Of a DNA stretch of 64,000 nucleotides, positions 22,501-36,302 are shown one piece after another. The stretch lies in the NCBI RefSeq assembly GCF_023343835.1, contig NC_064437.1, positions 40,945,967-41,009,966 of the forward strand, written 5' to 3'. The notes under the pieces were generated by a model, which was given only the letters and a program-made list of their open reading frames with translations, did not search any database and was not told where the DNA came from. A program made the position numbers and the translations under genes. Within the stretch, counting starts at the first letter, position 1, and every line of letters begins with the position of its first letter. The DNA comes from Lagopus muta (lineage: Eukaryota > Chordata > Aves > Galliformes > Phasianidae).

Positions 22501-24679
22501 TACCTGTTTAGTTGACTCAAAAATGAGAATGAACATTATTATATAAAATCACCTTCCCTAGAAGCACAGCTTCAAAAAACAAAAATCTACAAGTCCTGAT
22601 TACATTCCCATCTTCCTTTTCTTTCTATTCGCATTTCCTCTCTTGAAATCCAGCTTCCTCACTGCTTTCAGTGGAAAAATAACATCCTCTGTCCACTACC
22701 TCGCTTATCTCTCTGCAGCATTCTTATTTTTCCCCACTCACTCTGCCAGAATTTGACTGTTTTCTTGTGTTGTTTTTGATTATTTCTTCCCTAAATCAAA
22801 CCTTCTGCATAAAGAATTTAATGCTCAATTTCCCTGGTGCTTTGTTAAATGAACATTGGGTCTCTGAAATCCATACTCTCCCAAAACATTTTTTAGCTTT
22901 GCACACTACAGATTTTCTTTATTTGTTAACAGCACACAAAATCTTGTTTCCAAAATGCTTTGCATTGCTTCGAATGCTCACATCTTCCCTTTAATATCAC
23001 TATATGACTGCACCTTTTGTATTTCTCATTTTCCTTACTGGACAGGTCAAGGAGTGTGAACACCACTAGGTATACAACTATTCTATTCCACATAAGAAGT
23101 TAAAAGGCCATGCTCTTAGTTTTATGATTTGCTTTCCCATAATCTCAAGAAAATGAAGTGATGAAGTGACTGCCTTTAACAACACCTTGTGTTAAATCAC
23201 ACCAGCATCAGTAATGTTCCAAACAAACACGCTGACCTAGGAAGCCGAAAGAAAGCAGTAATTAGACAAATGGCAGTATCTATAATGGAAATGCATCTCT
23301 CTTACTGCTGTCGTTTCATCACATTAACAGCAGACCTTACCTGCAGCTTTTGGTACATTTCCATGTTAATTGCTTTAACTTCATCAAGCTGCTGCCGAAG
23401 GCCTATGAGCGTGTCCTGCTTTTCGTGGATGTCCTTCTCCAGTAACTTCATAGCAAGCTCTATCTCATGCTTCATGCTAACTTGAACTACCAGCTCATTC
23501 TCCATATCCTACAAAACACACAGACAACACGACACAAAATCCTTCACCAATTATGCAATGTTTTATCTACGTTTTAGAAAGACAAAAGCTAACAGAGCTG
23601 CAACAACATCATTCCAACACAAAACTCTCTGTAACTGTGCAAAGCAATGATCTACTACAAGAGCATTACGCTCCTGTACTTAGTGACTTACGCTTGAAAA
23701 AAAAAGAAAAGAAAAGAAATAAAACACTTTTGGATAAGAGAACTCGCAGTACACAATACCACATCATTTCTCATAGACACAGAGCTAAGTATTAATTTCA
23801 AAAATAGAGCTACAGCGTTTCTATTTTTGCAAGAAAAACTTAACATACGTACAGAACATGCAGTGCTCCCCATCTAAAACATTCTCAAAGAAATTCTATT
23901 TTCCTTACTATGTTTTAGCAACATTGTTACAGAAATACTAAGGCACTGACTGCTTTTTTAGAAAACCTCTCCTTGTCTGCTGTTATGGAAACAACACTGC
24001 ATTAAAGGCAGAGCTTAACCTGAGCCAAACCAAAACTAGAAATAATTATACACTGACTCGAGTATCATCCTTCCTAGAAATGCTGGGTCCATCAATGAAG
24101 GAGCACTCACCTGGCGGAGCTGTGACTCCTCTCGAAGCTGCCTCCGTGCTTCATTGTACATCTCATCTAATCCCTGCCTGGAGTGTTTGTACGTCTGAAG
24201 TTCTGCTTCAACATCCACTTTAGTTACCTAGGAGGATATGCAGAATCTTTGTTCATTATAAGTTTAGCCACTAATGCCATAAACTCCAATCATGGTACAA
24301 ACAGGAAAATAGCTTCTGTTTCTGCTTAGTGGTCATCAGTTTTATGAGAACTGAGTAAACTAGCAAAATAAACTGTACTACAGTATGCCTTATCCTTCAG
24401 TCAATCCAAAACGCTGCTATTTCAATATTCAGCAATCCAAACACACAACAAATCTGTACTTTTACCTGTAAAGGGTGTTTACCTCTTATCCTGTACAGGG
24501 ATTTACATAAGGAGATACAAATTACAGCTTAAAAAGCAATTGCACACACATTTATTCTAAATGATGTATCATTCTTTTAATAAGAAAGGTCACAACACAG
24601 TTCACCAGCCAAAACACTCTATTTTGACAAGATTCTCAGATAATACTCCTAGATGCCCTTAAGATGCAGCTTAAATTAA

Positions 24680-24711
<32 letters not shown>

Positions 24712-27700
24712 TTTAATACATACATATTTATAAAACAACCTAGAATCCTGTACCTTCAACCTATTTAAACTATTATAAAGCTTCCCAAATCTAACAGATT
24801 CTTCCCATTAAAAAAAAAAATAAAAGAGCTGTTTTAAATTTGGCCAACTAATGGTTTCTTCAAGCTGCAAAGGAAGGACAGTCAAATGACAACGAACCAC
24901 ACTATATTAAAGTAAAACTTCCATACCTCTAGATGATGCTGTGTTTTCATTAAGATCAGAGTATTTTCACTTCTTAATTGATGATTTTCTTCCTGAAGTT
25001 TAATTATATTGTTTTTGGCTATTGCTAACTGCAATAATGATGAAAAATAACAAATAGAAAGTGAGCACTGTTATAAGCGGGGAAAAAAATCAAAGCATTC
25101 TGATGAATGTGAGACCAAGAATGCTCTGCCCTGTTCCTGCAGCCTAACAAAGAAAGGTTTAATTCTTAACAGCATGCATATCCAAGATACTTCATTATTT
25201 TATGTCTGACAAAGAAAATATGCTTTCTTTTCATAGTTTCATTATGATTCAACAAGGCTCAATCCCCTTTTCTCATCCTATATTTTTCTCTTTCTGTTTG
25301 AATTGAAATATATCCAATTTTGTTCTTTCTGGACAACTTAATATATCATATGAAGCAATTTAAATAAGAAAGGCTCTCCCAGACATAGAGAAAACATATA
25401 TACAGAAGGGAAAACATTATAACTGGACCCTTTATTATATACCCTTAACATTGGGCCTACAAGCCAGCTGATCAGAACAGATGGATAGCTAAAGATGATG
25501 GTTTGTAAAGGAGACTGAAAACTCAGAGAATTAACACTCAGGACAAAAAGTTTTCCTCTCTCTGAACACATGAGCACCCACCGTAAGCTAGCTATTCCTT
25601 CCACAACTGAATTCAGACATTCACAGTTTCCACCTCATTCACTATTTCTCAGTCAGCTTGTGTTAAAAAGAAAGGCTCTCACTCTTACAAAGCTAAAGAA
25701 TTTAGAATCTAGTGAAGTATCAAAGGTAACCAAAAATATAAGAAATAAATGCAATACCAGATCCAGACAAATGTAAAGACTGCATATGGTAAATAAGCAA
25801 GGAGTTATTCAGCTAATGCTGAGAACCGTAAGAGAAATTGCTTACTGAACCACTTCCTGTGTATCAACTGGTGTCATCCATCAAGCACTAATTGGCTGCA
25901 CAAAATCAGCCTGACAGCTGGCCTGAAGAAACACTTACTTTCTGTTGCTGACCCAAGTGGGAAGTTGTCATGCTCTGTAGAAATCATTTACTGATGCTGC
26001 ATGCTACCTAAGCAAGCTGACTGCAAACTCCTGCAGCTACTGCACCTTTTCTTCAAGATAAATTAAAAACATCTGAACATATTCTAGACTAAAATAATTT
26101 AAACATCTTTATTAAAGAAGTGTGATATCAAAGCACATGTATTGTATGTTACTAAAAAATAATACCTCTTCAATCAGTTTAGTGTTTGACTTCTCTAACG
26201 AATCAACTCTTGCATGTAGGCTGCTAACTGTGCTACTGAGAGAGAGAAAGAAAGAAACCATTACTCAGAATTCTATCAAAACCCACTTAACCAAGCTCAA
26301 AAGCTTTCTTGTGACATACAGTCATTAACCATTAATAAGAGCCAAAAGATCTTCTCCCATTATTTGAGATTTTCTTAAACAGAAGGAAATCACGCTCCTC
26401 TGACAAATGTTTATATACTTCTGCCCAGTGCTCAATGTCATCCTGGTCACTTGAACCAGTTTTTGGATCATGTTGTACCCAAATGCTTAAGGAGTTTGCT
26501 TAAAAATGGATTTGCAATCTTGTTTTCCCAGCCCCCCAGCCCATATATAATGAAAATCATGCTCTGGATTCTCTTTCTCCAAAAATTCATTTTCCTTTAT
26601 AAATTCATTCGTCTTTTATAAAACCATCTGTTTCTCCACAGTCTTTGATACTATTCTCAGAGTCCCTCCTTCTTGCTGCTTCTCGCCTTAATTCACAACA
26701 CTTGTCAAAAAAAAAAAAAAAAAGAAAAGACATCCTTTGACCAGAACTTCTCCATCACCTGACAGCCCATCTCTGCTCTAAGCATAATTTTATGCTGCCC
26801 TTTCTGCACTGAAAAAAACACCTATCCTGAAACACCACTGACTTTCCCACCTATTTCTGTGGTGGGGTCTACAAAAGCCATCAGTGCATAAAGAATGGCA
26901 AGGTAGAGGAAATTGACACATTTCATGATGTGTGAAAAGAAATAACCAACCTTAAAAATGAAGAGAGCTGTCGAAGCATTGGTTTGCAAGTAACTTTGTG
27001 CATAAACCAGTGTACAGTAACATATAGCAGCTCTCACCTGAATGATGACAGCTATTACTAAGCAACCACCCCCATGCTTAACTGTGACAGTTCTTTTCTC
27101 CTCAATACAGTATAATTTTGCTTGTATTGGATGCCCAAAGATTCTGTGTCCTTTAGGACGCTTCTGCTCAGTGACTGACACTGTTTCCAATCAAAACATC
27201 CACACCCCAACTGCAGCCACATAGTGACCAACAGTTGAGATCATCAGCATCACATGAATAAATATAATTGCATGTCAAAAAGGGACCAAGATCAGCTACA
27301 CTACAGATTCTACAGAGGGAGATCTGAGCAGTTTGGTTTTTTTTTTTTTGCCAAGGCAAGATGCAAAACAAAGATTCATCCACAACACACAATAATAAAC
27401 TGACAATTGTTATACAGACTGTAGTTAAAATGGTATGTCTGACAATGCACCCAGATCAAATTGTTCTTTCATTTGAAGTTATAAATCCTGAACACCACAA
27501 TCAATTTTGCCCTGCTATTTCTCTCTCTGAAGGTTCTGACTATCAAAAATAAAGCATGAAAACAATTTCCTCCCTCAGTCTTCCAAAAGAGAGACTTCTT
27601 TCAGCCTCTCTACATCCTCAGTTTAAACATGAAAAATATTCACCCATTTCCCTGAAGTTCTCTCTCACAAAGCTGTGGTAGAAAAGGAGGTAGAGGCATT

Positions 27701-30700
27701 TTACCTGTAAGCCTGAACAGACATGCATACTTCAAAGTAATACTTACTTCAGTTGTCTGTTTAGTTCTTCAACGTAATTCTTTTGGTCCAAAATTGCAGC
27801 AATCTGTTCATTTCTAAAGCAAGAAAACCATAAATAGAGCTTTAACAAAACGACATAGTGAATTATGTTCTGAAAACTTCAAATGCAAATGTTCACATTT
27901 TGTACTTTAAAATAATAATAATAAAAAGCAATTTCATCTCACAGTCTTGAAGTGAGTAACTTACATGTTGTGACAACATTGAGAGACAAAAAAAACCCCA
28001 CTGCTTTAATTGCAAGTAACTTCTGTTTACTCAGTCATAACTCTGGTTCTTTGAAATATGCTCCTTTACTCAGCTACCTTGCAATCCTTCAGTACTGTCC
28101 ATCAAGGTCAGTGCAGTAGGTGAAGTTGCTTAGCTTGATCCAGCCTGCACACATTCTGATAACGAACCAGTAATAGGGAACAGTGTAGTGTGCCATTCTC
28201 CTCAAGACTGTGAGATTATAATATTTTGCTTTTAGGAAACTTTGGTTCTACAAAGGACAGCTCATCAATCAAGAAATTATTTGTTAATATCCCAAATCTG
28301 AGAGATTTACGGAGGACATACCTTTCCTTTCCTCCAATGTCATCGTCACTCTTTAAATACATAGAGAAATCGATCACACCAACCTAGGAGCAAACAAATG
28401 TATACAGTTTCATATGGTGAAAGAAACTGTTGTCCACATTCAGGGTTTTGTATTCATTTCCTAAAACCTAGGTTACATCAGCTTTTCAAAAGGTTTCAGT
28501 TTATTTAAGTGAAGTTCAGAAGAACTGAACAGCAACATTTTGAACCAACAGGCCCAGTCTCATTGATCTGTTCAAAATGTTTCCTTGGAAACAAAAACAA
28601 ACCGTGAACCTAATCCTTCTCAGTATGAAGAAATGATGACTTCCCAAACCTGAATGAGCTTAGCCAAGAGCTTATAGGAAAATTTCCAGTACTGCTGAAC
28701 CTTATAAGTGACTGAGGAGGCTTGAGATAATTAGTCTGCGGTATTTCACGTAACAATCTTCCACAGCACACCACCCATGATGTTTCTCCCATGCTTAACT
28801 TCTCAAAATTCCATGCCCAATAGCACTACCTCTCTGCACTTGCTGACTACCAGGTATGCACACACTACTTTCCATTTCTACTTTTAAACTTTGCTAAATC
28901 TTAACCTTTACTTTCTATTCAAATGTAATTCAGTCATATATACCATAATTATTATCACCTTGAGCTCCGCTTCCAAATCTATTCACAGTTCCGTACGTAA
29001 CTCATTTGCTTTACCAAAAGTATTCCTTTCTTATCTCTAGCACCACCATTACAATCATATTTTCCATTTCTCTGATCTACTTCTTCTTTCTTCAGCTCCA
29101 TTTAGCTTTTGCATACAAATAACTCACTACATTTCCTTGGATTGTACATCATTCTCCCATGCATTTCCTATCATAGTCTTCTGTCTGTTCTTTCCACATC
29201 TTTTCTATAGTCTCTCCTCCAAAAACTTTTATTTAAACATATTTAGCAAAATATTACCTAAGTTTTCCTTTAATCCTCAATGTGAACACACATTTCTCCA
29301 TTGAACAGGAATCTTCCAGTACACCAGAGACATACTCCCAGATGTGATTCTAACCATCCTTTAGAAGTCTCTTTCTACTTAATTCAGCTTACCACTTCTG
29401 GTTTCTCTGAAGAAAATGTCTTATTTATGCTACTCTTCACAAAGGAAATTCCTATAAAACCTCACCCTGACATCCACAATTGCCTTCCCAAAATGAGTTT
29501 TCTCTCCCCTCATGGAACTAAGCCACTGAGTGACCTAGATAGCACAGATGCAGCTAGCAATAGCTACTTTGTAGTTTATAACACACAGTAATTCTCAGTA
29601 CTGAGGAAAGCACACTGATAAGGCTTCTATAGTCACATGTTTTTCTGTATTGTGCCTTCTGGTAGGTAATACCAGTACTTAAAACCTTAGAGAGTTACTA
29701 GCACAAACTCTGTTAACCCTATGATTCAAAACACACAAAACCTATTAGCTAGAACTTTTCTTTGACAGAAAAATTGCTTTTTCAATCAAAAACTTGAAAT
29801 AAACAATTATCATTTAAACTACTCAGAAATTCCCCAAATTATCTGGCAAAAAAACAATCAGGGCTGAACACAACTAACACATGTTTATAAATACTTGCAT
29901 GTATGCCTTTAAAAAGATTCCATCAAGATTCACTTAGAAAAAATGGGAGTTGGAATTCAAAACAGCCTGCAAAGCACACAGAGCTCTACTGATACGCTAC
30001 TGATACTGCTTTGTCAGCAGTCTCCCCCTCTTGTAAGGTCTTTTATTACACTAAGTGAAGCATGCTAGTTTTTCTTTTATTCGCATTCCCATTGTGTTCC
30101 AACAATAAATGGATCAAACAGGATAAACTGAACGTGGAACAATGCCCAAAGAAAAGGATGAGCACAACTAGAACAGAAACAACTCTCCCATTGCTACTAC
30201 TGCATCCATTTGACAATGAAACCTTTGCGCTCTGGTGATTACCACCATCCAAAGGTCTGATCCAACTGATACTGAGGCTAACACAACATCCCCTCTGACC
30301 TAGGATCATGCCCTGAGCAGTCTGCTCAGATTTCTAAATTCTCTGCACACAAAATGCTCGTTGACTGCACGCACGTTACTTTACCTGTAATGACTTACTT
30401 GTGAATCCAGGTCTTCACCCTTTACGCAGAGGTTAGCATCTATTACATTTAGCCCAACCAGCAGTCCAACAATAACTGCTCCTTCTTCTTCCATCATCAG
30501 CGCATGATACTCATAAAATTCACTGTTACATAACAACACAGTCTAAATTAGTACACTCTGTATATCTACATGTAATAAAATATAATTATATTTTATATAA
30601 TATATAATAATTATATATAATTATATAATATGTATAAGTGACTCCTGAATCTGAACTTTCTTTGATTCTCATCTTCCTCCAGCACTCTTAAACACTGTGC

Positions 30701-33700
30701 ACATTTTGCTTCCATGAATGTTTAAAACTAGGAAGCACAGTTTGCCTCAGAAGCTATCAAAAAATACAGACAGACCCTTTGGATACAGAAATCTAACCCA
30801 CAAGCTGGTGGAGGACTGGAAAGTTTTGGCAGGAAGACTTCTCTTGCTTTTAAATAAGGGTCTTCCCTATATGCTTGTAGTAGCCACTCTGACAGAACTC
30901 TTGTGATAAAACAGTCTGGACATCAATGAAGACATACTTGAAATTAAATAAGCAATGTAAGAGATTAAAGGGTTTAAGAAAAACAGGAAGAAATGAAATT
31001 ATGTAAAGGTTTTTAAAAGAAAAACACTCCAAGCCTCAGAATATCAATATCCTCCTTGCATTCTCTAAATAAACTTTAGACCCTATGAAACAAACTGCTC
31101 ATTCAGTGGAAAAGTCCACCACTGTTGACCATCAATGTCACCCTGACGCATCAGCATTATCTGAGGTAAACAACAATTCTTCAAAATATTCACAAGTGAC
31201 AGAACTGAAAATAAGATGGTAAGTCCTTCTTTCCTTTGTGCTTCACTCAGCTTATCACAAAGGAGAAATTATACTAGAAGAAAGCAGCGTCAGATTTAGA
31301 ACTGTGAAAGGAAGGGCAAATTCAAGTCAGCAATCCTCCACACAATGGCTGATTAAGAGGAAACCATGCACATGGTAAGGGTGAATTAATCTTCTCTTCA
31401 CTTGCTTCCAATCCACATTCTGCATGGCTGAGGAACACAGCAGGAGCCCTTCCCCATCACCTCATCAATGAAAGAGCAGTGAAGCACGCTGCAGATGATG
31501 GGGGGAGACATCTCTTCATCCATCAGCTGGCCCTCAGTCTTCATGAGACAACAGGGTTTGGTCTCTTGATCACAAGGACTGGAGGAAATCAGCCCAGATG
31601 CCAGAAGCCATGTCTTGTTTGGTTTTTTTTTTTTTTCAGGATATATTAAAAAGCAGCAAATAGGAAACACTATTTTTCAGGAGACTACATGTATAAAAAT
31701 AAATTCTAAACAAAATCTATTTACCTGAGAAGCTCTCTCTGAATGATTAAACAGCGAAGATAGTCAGCCATTTTCTTCTGCATTAGTGCCAACCGTAACC
31801 AGGCCCGGGCACGGCCCAGTGGTGTTCTGGAAAAAGGGGATGGAGAAAACAAACAGTCCAAAATCAACAATATATCGATTAATTTACTGTCTTGATTATC
31901 TTATCAGTCTACCGATAGAGCAATTAACATTTCCAAAACTATTCTGGTTTCAGAAATTGTTTTTAAACTACTGAACAACACAGTACAACTCTACACAACA
32001 CACACCATGTTCAAACTTGAAGTTGTATATCTTCAAAAACTGTGGTACCTTAATAAGATAATTCAAAGAAAATGATGGCAAATTTAGCTAGTAAACATTA
32101 ATATCTAACAAATTAAACCTGAACGTTTTGCTGTAGGTATGCACTTACAAAGTGATGTGCACAGAAGCGGAAAAGGGAAAAAAAAAAAAAGTCAAAACCC
32201 ACATTGATATGCTATATCAAGATGGAAAGTACAACAAACATAACCAAAGCTTGATCATCAAGCTTGATACAAGAGTAAATAATAATTAGTATACCTATAT
32301 ACTTTAGATGAGGTCTAAAGCTAAAACTTACAATCTTAATGCTAACCACATAATCACTCTCAATGTAAACGAGCCCTTTCAGAATTGAATATGCAGTCAG
32401 CTACACAGCTAGATGCAAAAGCAGAGTGCAGAGGGATGGAAAGAGACTGTAGCCTACAGCATAAATTCATATTCCAGAAGGATCCTGCGCTGGAGGATAT
32501 TTCTATGAGAATCCAAAGAGCCATCCCATTCTTTTCACTTCAGTATGGTACCTTTTCTTTTTGTTCAGAGTACGTATTTGCTACAGTTCTAGACTGTAGA
32601 CTGTGATACAGAACCTATTTCTTTTTGTACTGGTTTTGTCCGTTGCTCAGAGAAGTTTTCTCCCAGAAATATCAGAAAAGCACATAGAATTCCCACTTTC
32701 GTAGGTCTTTCATGTGGAACATAAGTAGCAACAAGATCCCCCCTATGCACTCCCCCAGTATCTGGTGATAGCTGTTCAAAGGCTTGATTAAAGCCAAATT
32801 AAATAATGACAACTGTAGATTCTCATTCAGATCCTGTATTTCTTGCAGTATATTTTACCAACACAACTTACTTGAGGCCGGGCAAATCTCTGACACTCGC
32901 TGCTATTTCCTCAGCTTCTGGATATAATTTCTCCACAAGTTCCAAAGGACCCCAGATAGTTTTATTGTAACTTAAAAAGGATTTTCTTACTAGAAAACAA
33001 AAAACATCACTGAGTTAATTGAAATGCTGGAGCAGTTTCCTTCAAAAATAGCTGACCAGTTCGCCAGTGCCCAGTCATCTTACAAATTACTTTGCTGTGA
33101 ACATTAAACTGCTGCTGCTAGAACAAGACAATAAAAAAAAATGCCTACTTACATGCTACGCACATACAGATGTTGAGTTCCTGGATCACTCACAATAAAC
33201 AGTTTACAAAGCAAAAAGTTGGCAGATGCAGAAATGCAAGTTGTGAAGTACTAGTGACAGCATCGATTACAGAAGGAGAGAATTTACATACTTTACTCTC
33301 TTCTTAAAGAAATAGGCACACACTTAGATCTTATTCAACAGAGGAAGGAAGAAAGACTGCATGTTTGGGATGAGAAACATGCATCTAGAATAACCACCAC
33401 ACCTTTAAGGCCATGCTTCAGACAGTGCTCCATGACAACAAAGAACTGCTGCAGAGGAGGGTAGTCAGAATCCAGAGTACGGCCAAAGCTCAAAGCTGAT
33501 TCAATGAGTCCTTTGATACTCAGTTTGGCCATGTTCAGTAAATTTGCTCTTTCTACAGCTGTTGGATCTTTTACAGCTAAGGCAAGAAAGAAAAAAATGT
33601 CACGGTTCAAGTTTTAGAAGGATGCAAAACGATGAAATGATTCATAGCTGCCTTGCTCAAAGAAAGCTTACCTTAAACTAGGTAAATTCAAAGGAATAAT

Positions 33701-35347
33701 TCAGTAAGTGCTACAGGCCACCACGTCATAGAGAGGTGGATGGTCCAGAACAAACACCTTCACAGATCCTATGCTGTTGTAACAGGTGAATCAAAAATGG
33801 AGGCCAGAAACATCAGTTCTCAGTTACCTTGTTGTCCTTGCTCCTCTAGGTAGCAGTCAGAAACAAGGTAGCATGATCATCAATGCTGCGCTAAAACGCT
33901 CAGCTGCTTAGGGGCAATCAGTGCCCTTACCACCACATCTAGAAAGCATTCCTGCTTGGTATATTGTAGCATAATAGGCTCGCAACAGTTGTCTCCTCTA
34001 TAGGATTATTCTCCATAGTGGCTCTACTATCCTTTACCTGATTAAAGGATATGTTTTCCGTTTGAGGCTGGAGCTACTCTCAGTGAGTAAATCTAGAGTG
34101 GTTTCATGAAAACATAATGTATGCACACTTGTGTTTTTTTTTTTTACAACAACAAAAATAAGTAAAAATGAAAACCCAAGATCCTTGTTATAGATACAAA
34201 ATATTTCCTAGGCAGAAAAAAATCTAAGTGTAGGAAATAAAGCTTTTGCCAATAGTTCTAATTAAAAACGCACTGTCCAGAACGTACATGAAGAAATTTA
34301 CGTTTAGGGATTAAACCTTATCAGTAAGATTCCCACAGCTTTTCAAAGTCACTCTAATCAGACAGAACAGACAAGGTTCCTCTCTTTAGAGCTGCAGCTA
34401 ATGAGAGCAGTATTCGGGAGATTCCTACTTCATTTTCACTCATAATGAAGCATCTCAAACACTCAGGCTGCCATCTATTTTACCAAATGGAAACACGAGA
34501 CAAAGCCACACTGTTCATTCACCAGGATCAAAAGGATTGGAAAGAAGGAAAAGAAGTTTATGATTTATTGCTTTCTGCTGTTTGCAATTAAATATTATAT
34601 ATGTGTGTGTGCATTTTCTTTAGAATAGCCAGTTTCTCACTGGGTTACTCCAAAAGCAATCAAATCACTTGTCTGACTTCTTTAATGGCACCACTTTAGG
34701 CTTTTAGACATCAGAAGCTTAGAAAACTACCTTCTTAATGTTCTCTATTCCTAACTGCCCATCAAACACCAAAGTAGCACACAACCCAGCCTACCTCACT
34801 TCTTCTAGAAAAGCAGCATTGCTGAGGTAACGCACCTAAGACGACCTTAACGATTACTTCCACGTAGCCTCAATTTACAGGCACTTCAATAGAAAACACT
34901 GTCACACAGCTGGCAGCACGAACAGCCGGCGAGGTGCTGAGCAGCCCCAGCCCTGCGAGAGCACGCAGCCCCCCGCTCAGCGCCAGCCCGACCCACCCGC
35001 ACGGCGCTCTTTGCTTTCACGTGGCTGCTGAGACGCAACGCGCGGGCTGCACGGGCCGCCGGCGGCCGCTCCAGAAACACCGCGGAGGGCCCCCCGCCCC
35101 GCATACGGGACGAGCCGCGCCGCGGGTATCGAGCGGTCTCCGCACCACGGATGCGGCGGGGTCCCGCCCGCGCCTCCCACCGCCGCTCCGCCCTCCTCTG
35201 AGACGGCGGAAAGCCCTCGGCTCCCGCGCAACAATCGCCCGCCGCCACGGCCCCGGCCGCGTTGCCGCCCCTCGAAGCCTGACAGCGGACATTTTCTGCT
35301 CGCGCCCCCAATGCCCCGCAGCCCCCGGCCCGGCGCCGCTCACCCAT
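12605..35347 (-). CDS. RUFY2: RUFY2, RUN and FYVE domain-containing protein 2 (complete coding region)
   Basis: RUFY2 is an endosomal adaptor: the RUN domain contacts small-GTPase or motor machinery, a long coiled coil dimerises and binds effectors, and the FYVE zinc finger binds PI3P on early endosomes. Eighteen coding exons, all GT/AG and in phase, give 606 residues, the same length as the human canonical form as I recall it. Exon 1 contributes only ATGG (35344..35347) within a GCCATGG context; the frame upstream has no other ATG. The rest is split below into RUN, coiled-coil and FYVE blocks. The exon 16 donor is GTTGGT, weaker than its neighbours. Introns up to about 3.9 kb (for example 18033..21949) contain simple repeats but no other gene that I recognise. 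The promoter is a CpG island around 34900-35560, and the gene converges on HNRNPH3. Confidence 0.97.
14292..27813 (-). CDS. RUFY2: RUFY2 exons 7-16: coiled-coil region
   Basis: Exons in gene order are 27748..27813, 26166..26235, 24927..25028, 24111..24227, 23341..23508, 21950..22047, 17913..18032, 15994..16123, 15280..15374 and 14292..14340, covering about residues 196-533. The translation is rich in Glu, Lys, Gln and Leu with heptad spacing typical of a long parallel coiled coil, for example [15 protein letters not shown] and [13 protein letters not shown]. The acceptor of exon 15 (15374) is preceded by a TTTA-type microsatellite. Confidence 0.95.
15379..15467. repeat. Compound microsatellite (AAAT)n / (TA)n / (CA)n next to RUFY2 exon 15
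   Basis: AAAT repeats run from 15379 to about 15401, followed by A-rich sequence, TA repeats (15419-15442) and CA/CATA repeats to about 15467. On the minus strand this gives a U-rich tract ending TTTATTTTAAG directly at the exon 15 acceptor. Confidence 0.9.
24681..24710. repeat. (TA)n microsatellite in RUFY2 intron
   Basis: An alternating TA tract of about 30 bases within the intron between exons 9 and 10. No regulatory role is evident. Confidence 0.9.
28322..35347 (-). CDS. RUFY2: RUFY2 exons 1-6: N-terminus and RUN domain
   Basis: Exons in gene order are 35344..35347 (ATGG only), 33403..33576, 32872..32989, 31725..31826, 30399..30522 and 28322..28383, encoding about residues 1-195. The protein starts [14 protein letters not shown] and continues into the RUN domain (roughly residues 35-170) with recognisable stretches such as [44 protein letters not shown] and [18 protein letters not shown]. 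Intron 1 (33577..35343) is unremarkable. Confidence 0.95.
30581..30633. repeat. AT-rich low-complexity tract in RUFY2 intron 4
   Basis: About 53 bases of almost pure A/T with TATA and ATAATT units, about 60 bp upstream (in gene direction) of the exon 5 acceptor at 30523. No other feature is evident. Confidence 0.85.
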
Positions 35348-35560
35348 GGCTGGAAAGGAGGAGGAGGAGGAGCCGCCGCCGCCACCCCGGCCGCTCCCTG
35401 CGCCTCCTCCCGCCCCACCCCACCCGCTGCTGCCGGAGCCCGGCCCCAAGGGCGCCCCCTGCGGCGGGAAGACCGCCTCCCACTGCAGCTCGCAGTTATC
35501 GCGATACTCCAGCCCTGCGCGGGATGTTAGCGAGCCTGGCTGTGGGGGAAGGAAGGCGCG
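34900..35560 (-). promoter_or_regulatory. RUFY2: RUFY2 CpG-island promoter and 5' UTR
   Basis: A block of very high GC and CpG density surrounds the RUFY2 start codon at 35347. The palindrome TATCGCGATA lies at 35497-35506, about 150 bp upstream of the ATG, a plausible distance for a start-proximal element. The 5' UTR is rich in GGC/GGA triplets. Long open frames on both strands here are composition artefacts. Confidence 0.8.
35497..35506. promoter_or_regulatory. RUFY2: TATCGCGATA palindrome in the RUFY2 promoter
   Basis: The ten-base self-complementary sequence matches TMTCGCGANR and is identical to the core of the palindrome at 3130-3139 in the HNRNPH3 promoter. Confidence 0.6.
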
Positions 35561-36302
35561 GGCATTTCAGGACGGAAACACGCTGTTTCTGGTCACGCTC
35601 GTTTTTACTTTTAGAATTAGCCCAGGAAAGAGCAGAGCACGGAGGATTGCTCAAAACCTGGCATCACGGACTGTGCCTGTACGAGAAAGTTTCAGAAGTG
35701 ACACAGCTCAAAGGAATGCGAACCACTTGGTTCCTCGTTCGGTGGATTGAAACAACTACGAGCCCCAGGCAGAGCTGCAGCTAGGGAGAGCTGTTCCAGT
35801 TCCTTTCTTTCCCTCGAACTGCTCAGAAAAAGGAGTTCAGTGCATCCGTATCACCCTTGTCCCACTTGCATGGAAAAACCAAGGGATTACAGAAATAAGC
35901 AAGGGAGCTTCAGCTGAGAGATTCATTACATTATATATATAAAAATTAAAATGTTCTATACTTAAAAACAAAAATCAAAGACCATGAGGCTTTTTTCCCC
36001 AAACCACACAACACAGCATTTTAATTAGGAATGTTAATAAATGGGGTTAGTGGATGTGACCTACATTTTAATGTGTAAAATCAAACTGAGCGCAGAGAAC
36101 GCAGTAGTGGCTCAGTACAGCACTGAACTCTGCCCAGGCCTCCTCCTCAAACTTATCCCCCCATCCATATAAGCAGAAATGTGTTTATCAAAATTAAAAA
36201 TGAGCATAGAAACAGCTAAACAGTACCTGAAGGAACGAAATACTTTACATTCCTGGTTTGTTACACGTCCCCTGGTTCTAAAAGGACCAACTCCACAATC
36301 AG

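Noticed and set aside
31398-31670. 90-codon minus-strand frame beside a T-run in a RUFY2 intron, considered as a retrocopy
   Set aside because: The homopolymer is on the wrong side for a poly(A) tail of this frame, and the sequence resembles no gene I recognise.
35344-35449. In-frame Gly/Ser-rich N-terminal extension of RUFY2
   Set aside because: The apparent start at 35449 is TTG, not ATG. The only ATG in this frame before the splice site is at 35347 in a strong context.
34934-35530. 198-codon plus-strand frame opposite the RUFY2 first exon
   Set aside because: Composition artefact of the CpG island; no domain or splice context.
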